A stretch of 22,542 bases of DNA. It comes from CAZKTO01 sp964555685 (GTDB lineage: Bacteria; Chloroflexota; Dehalococcoidia; SHYB01). Position 1 is the stretch's first letter. Each line of letters starts with the position of its first letter. Location: assembly GCA_964555685.1 (NCBI GenBank), contig CAZKTO010000050.1:1-22542 (forward strand), given 5' to 3'. The notes beneath the pieces are model-generated. The model was not told where the DNA came from. It searched no databases and was given only the letters and a program-made list of their open reading frames with translations. The position numbers and the translations under genes were made by a program. Positions 20,231 through 22,542 of this stretch are shown in pieces.

Positions 20231-21421
20231 ATGGACTTCCGTTTTGACCGGTCGCAGGAGGCCTTCCGCCAGGAGGTGCGGTCCTGGCTCAGGGCGGTCC
20301 TGCCGCGGTTCCAGGTGGGGCGCGACTTCATCGGCGTGAGCGAGGTGGAGGCCGAGGATACGCGCTACTCGCCGGCCTTCTCCCGCGAGCTGGGGAAGAA
20401 GGGCTGGATCGGCCTGGCGTGGCCGGTGGAGTACGGCGGCAAGGGCCTGGGCTACGTGGAGCAGATGATCTTCAACGAGGAGATGTCCCGGAACCGGGCG
20501 CCGTGCGGCTTCCATCTCCCCGCCGAGCGCCAGATGGGGCCGAGCATCCTCCAGTTCGGCACGCCGGAGCAGAAGGCCTTCTACGTCCCCAAGATCATCG
20601 CCGGCGAGACCGGCTTCGCCATCGGCTACACGGAGCCCAACACCGGCTCGGACCTGGCCGGCCTCCGCACCCACGCGCGCAGGGACGGCGACGACTGGGT
20701 CATCAGCGGTCAGAAGATGTGGGCCGGCGGCGCCCACTTCGTGGACTACCTATGGACCGCCGTCAGGACGAACCCGGACGCGCCCAAGCACCGCGGCGTC
20801 AGCGTCTTCATCGTTCCGCTCAAGAACACGCCGGGGCTCACCATCCGCGGCTTCCACGCCATGTCCGGCGCCCGGTACAACGAGGTCTTCCTCGATGAGG
20901 TGCGCGTGCCCCAGAGCGCCATGGTGGGCGAGAAGGACCGGGGCTGGTACACCGTCGCCCACAACCTGGACTTCGAGCGCTCGGGCATCGAGCGGGTCGT
21001 GCAGGGCGAGATGCTCTATGAGGAGGTGATGGCGGTCGCCAGGGGGCTGCGAGTGAACGGCCGTCCGGTCCTGGCCGGCCCCATCCTGCGCCACCGTCTG
21101 GCAGAGGCCGCCACGGACCTCGCCGTCGAGCGGGACCTCTGCTATCGCGTGGCGTGGATGCAGAGCAAGGGCCTCGTGCCCAACTACCAGGCGTCCGTCT
21201 CCAAGCTCTTCGGCAGCGAGGCGCACCAGCGGGCCTGCAACATCTTCATGCAGCTCCTGGGCCTCTACGGGACGCTGGAGCGGGAGTCGCCGCACACCCT
21301 CATGCGCGGCAAGCTCCTCCGCAAGCACCTGGACGCCGTGGCCGGCACCATCCGCGCCGGCACGTCCGAGATCCAGCGCAACATCATCGCGACCAGGGGC
21401 CTGGGGCTGCCGCGCGGGTAG
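20231..21421 (+). CDS. Acyl-CoA dehydrogenase family protein
   Basis: 396 residues, full length for an FAD-dependent acyl-CoA dehydrogenase, which makes a 2,3-enoyl-CoA and passes electrons to ETF. It shows the N-terminal helical domain (FDRSQEAFRQEVRSWL), AWPVEYGGKGLGYVEQMIF, the FAD/substrate strand segment GYTEPNTGSDLAGLRT, WVISGQKMWAGGAHFVDYL, and the C-terminal helical domain ending GTIRAGTSEIQRNIIATRGLGLPRG, which is strongly conserved in the family. The catalytic base could not be placed with certainty. A GAGGGAA ribosome site precedes the ATG. The partner gene upstream is the crotonase-fold protein. The gene converges with ftsH, with 30 nt between the stops. Confidence 0.94.
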   Translation: MDFRFDRSQEAFRQEVRSWLRAVLPRFQVGRDFIGVSEVEAEDTRYSPAFSRELGKKGWIGLAWPVEYGGKGLGYVEQMIFNEEMSRNRAPCGFHLPAERQMGPSILQFGTPEQKAFYVPKIIAGETGFAIGYTEPNTGSDLAGLRTHARRDGDDWVISGQKMWAGGAHFVDYLWTAVRTNPDAPKHRGVSVFIVPLKNTPGLTIRGFHAMSGARYNEVFLDEVRVPQSAMVGEKDRGWYTVAHNLDFERSGIERVVQGEMLYEEVMAVARGLRVNGRPVLAGPILRHRLAEAATDLAVERDLCYRVAWMQSKGLVPNYQASVSKLFGSEAHQRACNIFMQLLGLYGTLERESPHTLMRGKLLRKHLDAVAGTIRAGTSEIQRNIIATRGLGLPRG

Positions 21422-21451
21422 CGCCGGGGCCGGGGACAGGCGAGCGGGCCG

Positions 21452-22542
21452 CTAGGAGACGGGCGTCGCGGCCGGCTTGGTCGCGGCCAGCTTGGTCGCG
21501 GTCAGCACGCCCTCGGGCGCCTCACCATCCAGCGGCGGGGCCTGAGACCTGAAGAGCGCATCCAGGTCCTTGCCGTCCACCGTCTCCTTGGTGATCAGGT
21601 GGCGCGCCACCTGGACCAGCTTGGACTTGTTGTCCACGAGGACCTGGCGAGCCCGCTGGTGCGCCTCATCCACGATCCTCCGGATCTCGTCGTCGATCAG
21701 GTCGGCGATCTTGTCGCCGTAGTCCCGCTGCTCGGAGATCTCGCGGCCCAGGAAGATCATCTCGTGCTTCTGGCCGAAGGTCCGGGTGCCCAGCCGGCTG
21801 CTCATCCCCCACTCGGTGACCATCTTGCGGGCGATGACGGTGACGCGCCGGAGGTCGTCGGCGGCGCCGCTGGTCACGTCGCCGAAGATGATCTCCTCGG
21901 CCGAGCGGCCGCCCATCATGGCCGTCAGCATATCTTTCAGGTATCGCACGCTGGCGTACCGGCGCTCCTCCTCCGGAAGGAAACGGGTGTAGCCGCCGGC
22001 GAGGCCGCGGGAGATGATGGTGACCTTGTGCGGCTTGTCGGCGTACTCCAGCTTGAACGCGACGAGGGCGTGCCCCGCCTCGTGGTAGGCGGTCACCTCC
22101 TTGTCGCGCTGGCTCACCACCCGGCTCCTGCGCTCGGGCCCGGCCACGACCCGGTCCACCGCCTCCTCGAACTCCGGCATGGAGATGGCCTTCTTGCTGC
22201 GCCGGGCGGCCAGGAGCGCCGCCTCGTTGACCAGGTTCGCCAGATCGGCGCCGCTGAAGCCGGCCGTCTCCTTGGCGATGGTCTCGATCTCCACGTCCTT
22301 GTCCAGGGGCTTGCCCTTGATATGGACGTTCAGGATGGCCTTGCGGCCGGCGATGTCCGGCTCGTCCAGGACCACGCGCCGGTCGAACCGGCCCGGTCGC
22401 AGGAGCGCGGGATCGAGGATATCCGGGCGGTTGGTGGCGGCGAGGACGATGACGTTGGTGCCGGTGTCGAAGCCGTCCATCTCCACCAGGATCTGGTTCA
22501 GGGTCTGCTCGCGCTCGTCGTGCGAGCCGCCCAGCCCGGCGC
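21452..22542 (-). CDS. ftsH: ATP-dependent zinc metalloprotease FtsH (C-terminal part; continues past the window)
   Basis: Only the C-terminal 362 or so residues are inside the window; the reading frame stays open to the right edge, so the N-terminal membrane segments and Walker motifs lie outside. It covers the end of the AAA+ domain (the codons at the edge give AGLGGSHDEREQTLNQ, then ATNRPDILDPALLRPGRFDRR, the second region of homology with the arginine fingers) and the M41 peptidase domain with the zinc motif YHEAGHALV and TSGAADDLRRVT holding the third ligand region. FtsH is a membrane-anchored hexamer that degrades damaged membrane proteins and short-lived regulators. The tail (TKLAATKPAATPVS) is low-complexity and unremarkable. 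Confidence 0.97.
   Translation of the reverse strand, partial: AGLGGSHDEREQTLNQILVEMDGFDTGTNVIVLAATNRPDILDPALLRPGRFDRRVVLDEPDIAGRKAILNVHIKGKPLDKDVEIETIAKETAGFSGADLANLVNEAALLAARRSKKAISMPEFEEAVDRVVAGPERRSRVVSQRDKEVTAYHEAGHALVAFKLEYADKPHKVTIISRGLAGGYTRFLPEEERRYASVRYLKDMLTAMMGGRSAEEIIFGDVTSGAADDLRRVTVIARKMVTEWGMSSRLGTRTFGQKHEMIFLGREISEQRDYGDKIADLIDDEIRRIVDEAHQRARQVLVDNKSKLVQVARHLITKETVDGKDLDALFRSQAPPLDGEAPEGVLTATKLAATKPAATPVS

Overview
This is a GC-rich bacterial chromosomal segment carrying housekeeping and catabolic genes, with intergenic spaces crowded by short palindromic repeats. The dimeric-type glycyl-tRNA synthetase, FtsH, SbcD, TldE/PmbA, a scattered fatty-acid (acyl-CoA) gene set, a secreted protein with a Thr/Pro-rich linker, and REP families of the gtcattgcgag / gtcattctg / gttcgtcctgagc type together suggest an environmental Chloroflexota (Dehalococcoidia-like) genome. 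That placement is an inference from style only; no marker gene here settles it. No rRNA, tRNA, CRISPR array, phage module or intact transposase was seen.

Layout. 93-825 (-): a short-chain dehydrogenase broken by one frameshift. 1027-1503 (-): CinA C-terminal amidohydrolase, divergent from 1580-2905 (+), a Nudix domain fused to an eIF-2B-like domain. 3032-4231 (+): PLP aminotransferase, then a 165-bp terminal-inverted-repeat element. 4439-5227 (+): SppA/S49 peptidase. 5265-9250: a stretch visibly poorer in GC, with a secreted alpha/beta-hydrolase-like protein (-), a flavodiiron-like metallo-beta-lactamase protein (+), a lysyl-oxidase-like copper enzyme (+) and about 1 kb of non-coding DNA in two blocks; it looks acquired. 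9293-10471 (-): thiolase. 10920-12242 (+): GlyRS. 12411-12800 (+): SnoaL/NTF2-like protein. 12826-13569 (+): divergent PAP2 membrane protein. 13656-14981 (+): SbcD with no ordinary start codon. 15145-15429 (-): GIY-YIG nuclease enclosed by inverted REP-like repeats. 15571-16485 and 16593-17396 (-): NAD-dependent epimerase and SDR. 17658-18995 (-): TldE/PmbA. 19374-20183 and 20231-21421 (+): enoyl-CoA hydratase-fold protein and acyl-CoA dehydrogenase, probably one operon. 21452 to the right edge (-): the C-terminal part of FtsH.

How it fits together. The acyl-CoA dehydrogenase, crotonase-fold protein, thiolase and SDRs point to degradation of acyl-CoA-type substrates, although this crotonase lacks both usual catalytic glutamates. 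The remaining genes are cell maintenance (GlyRS, FtsH, SppA, SbcD, TldE).

The most unusual content is the repeat layer: (i) a GIY-YIG gene packaged between inverted REP halves; (ii) three copies of a roughly 76-92 bp element with terminal inverted repeats, two of which read in frame into the next gene; (iii) a 165-bp TA-flanked element whose removal would restore the same stop codon; (iv) a repeat abutting the second codon of sbcD. These suggest small non-autonomous elements that repeatedly land at gene edges.
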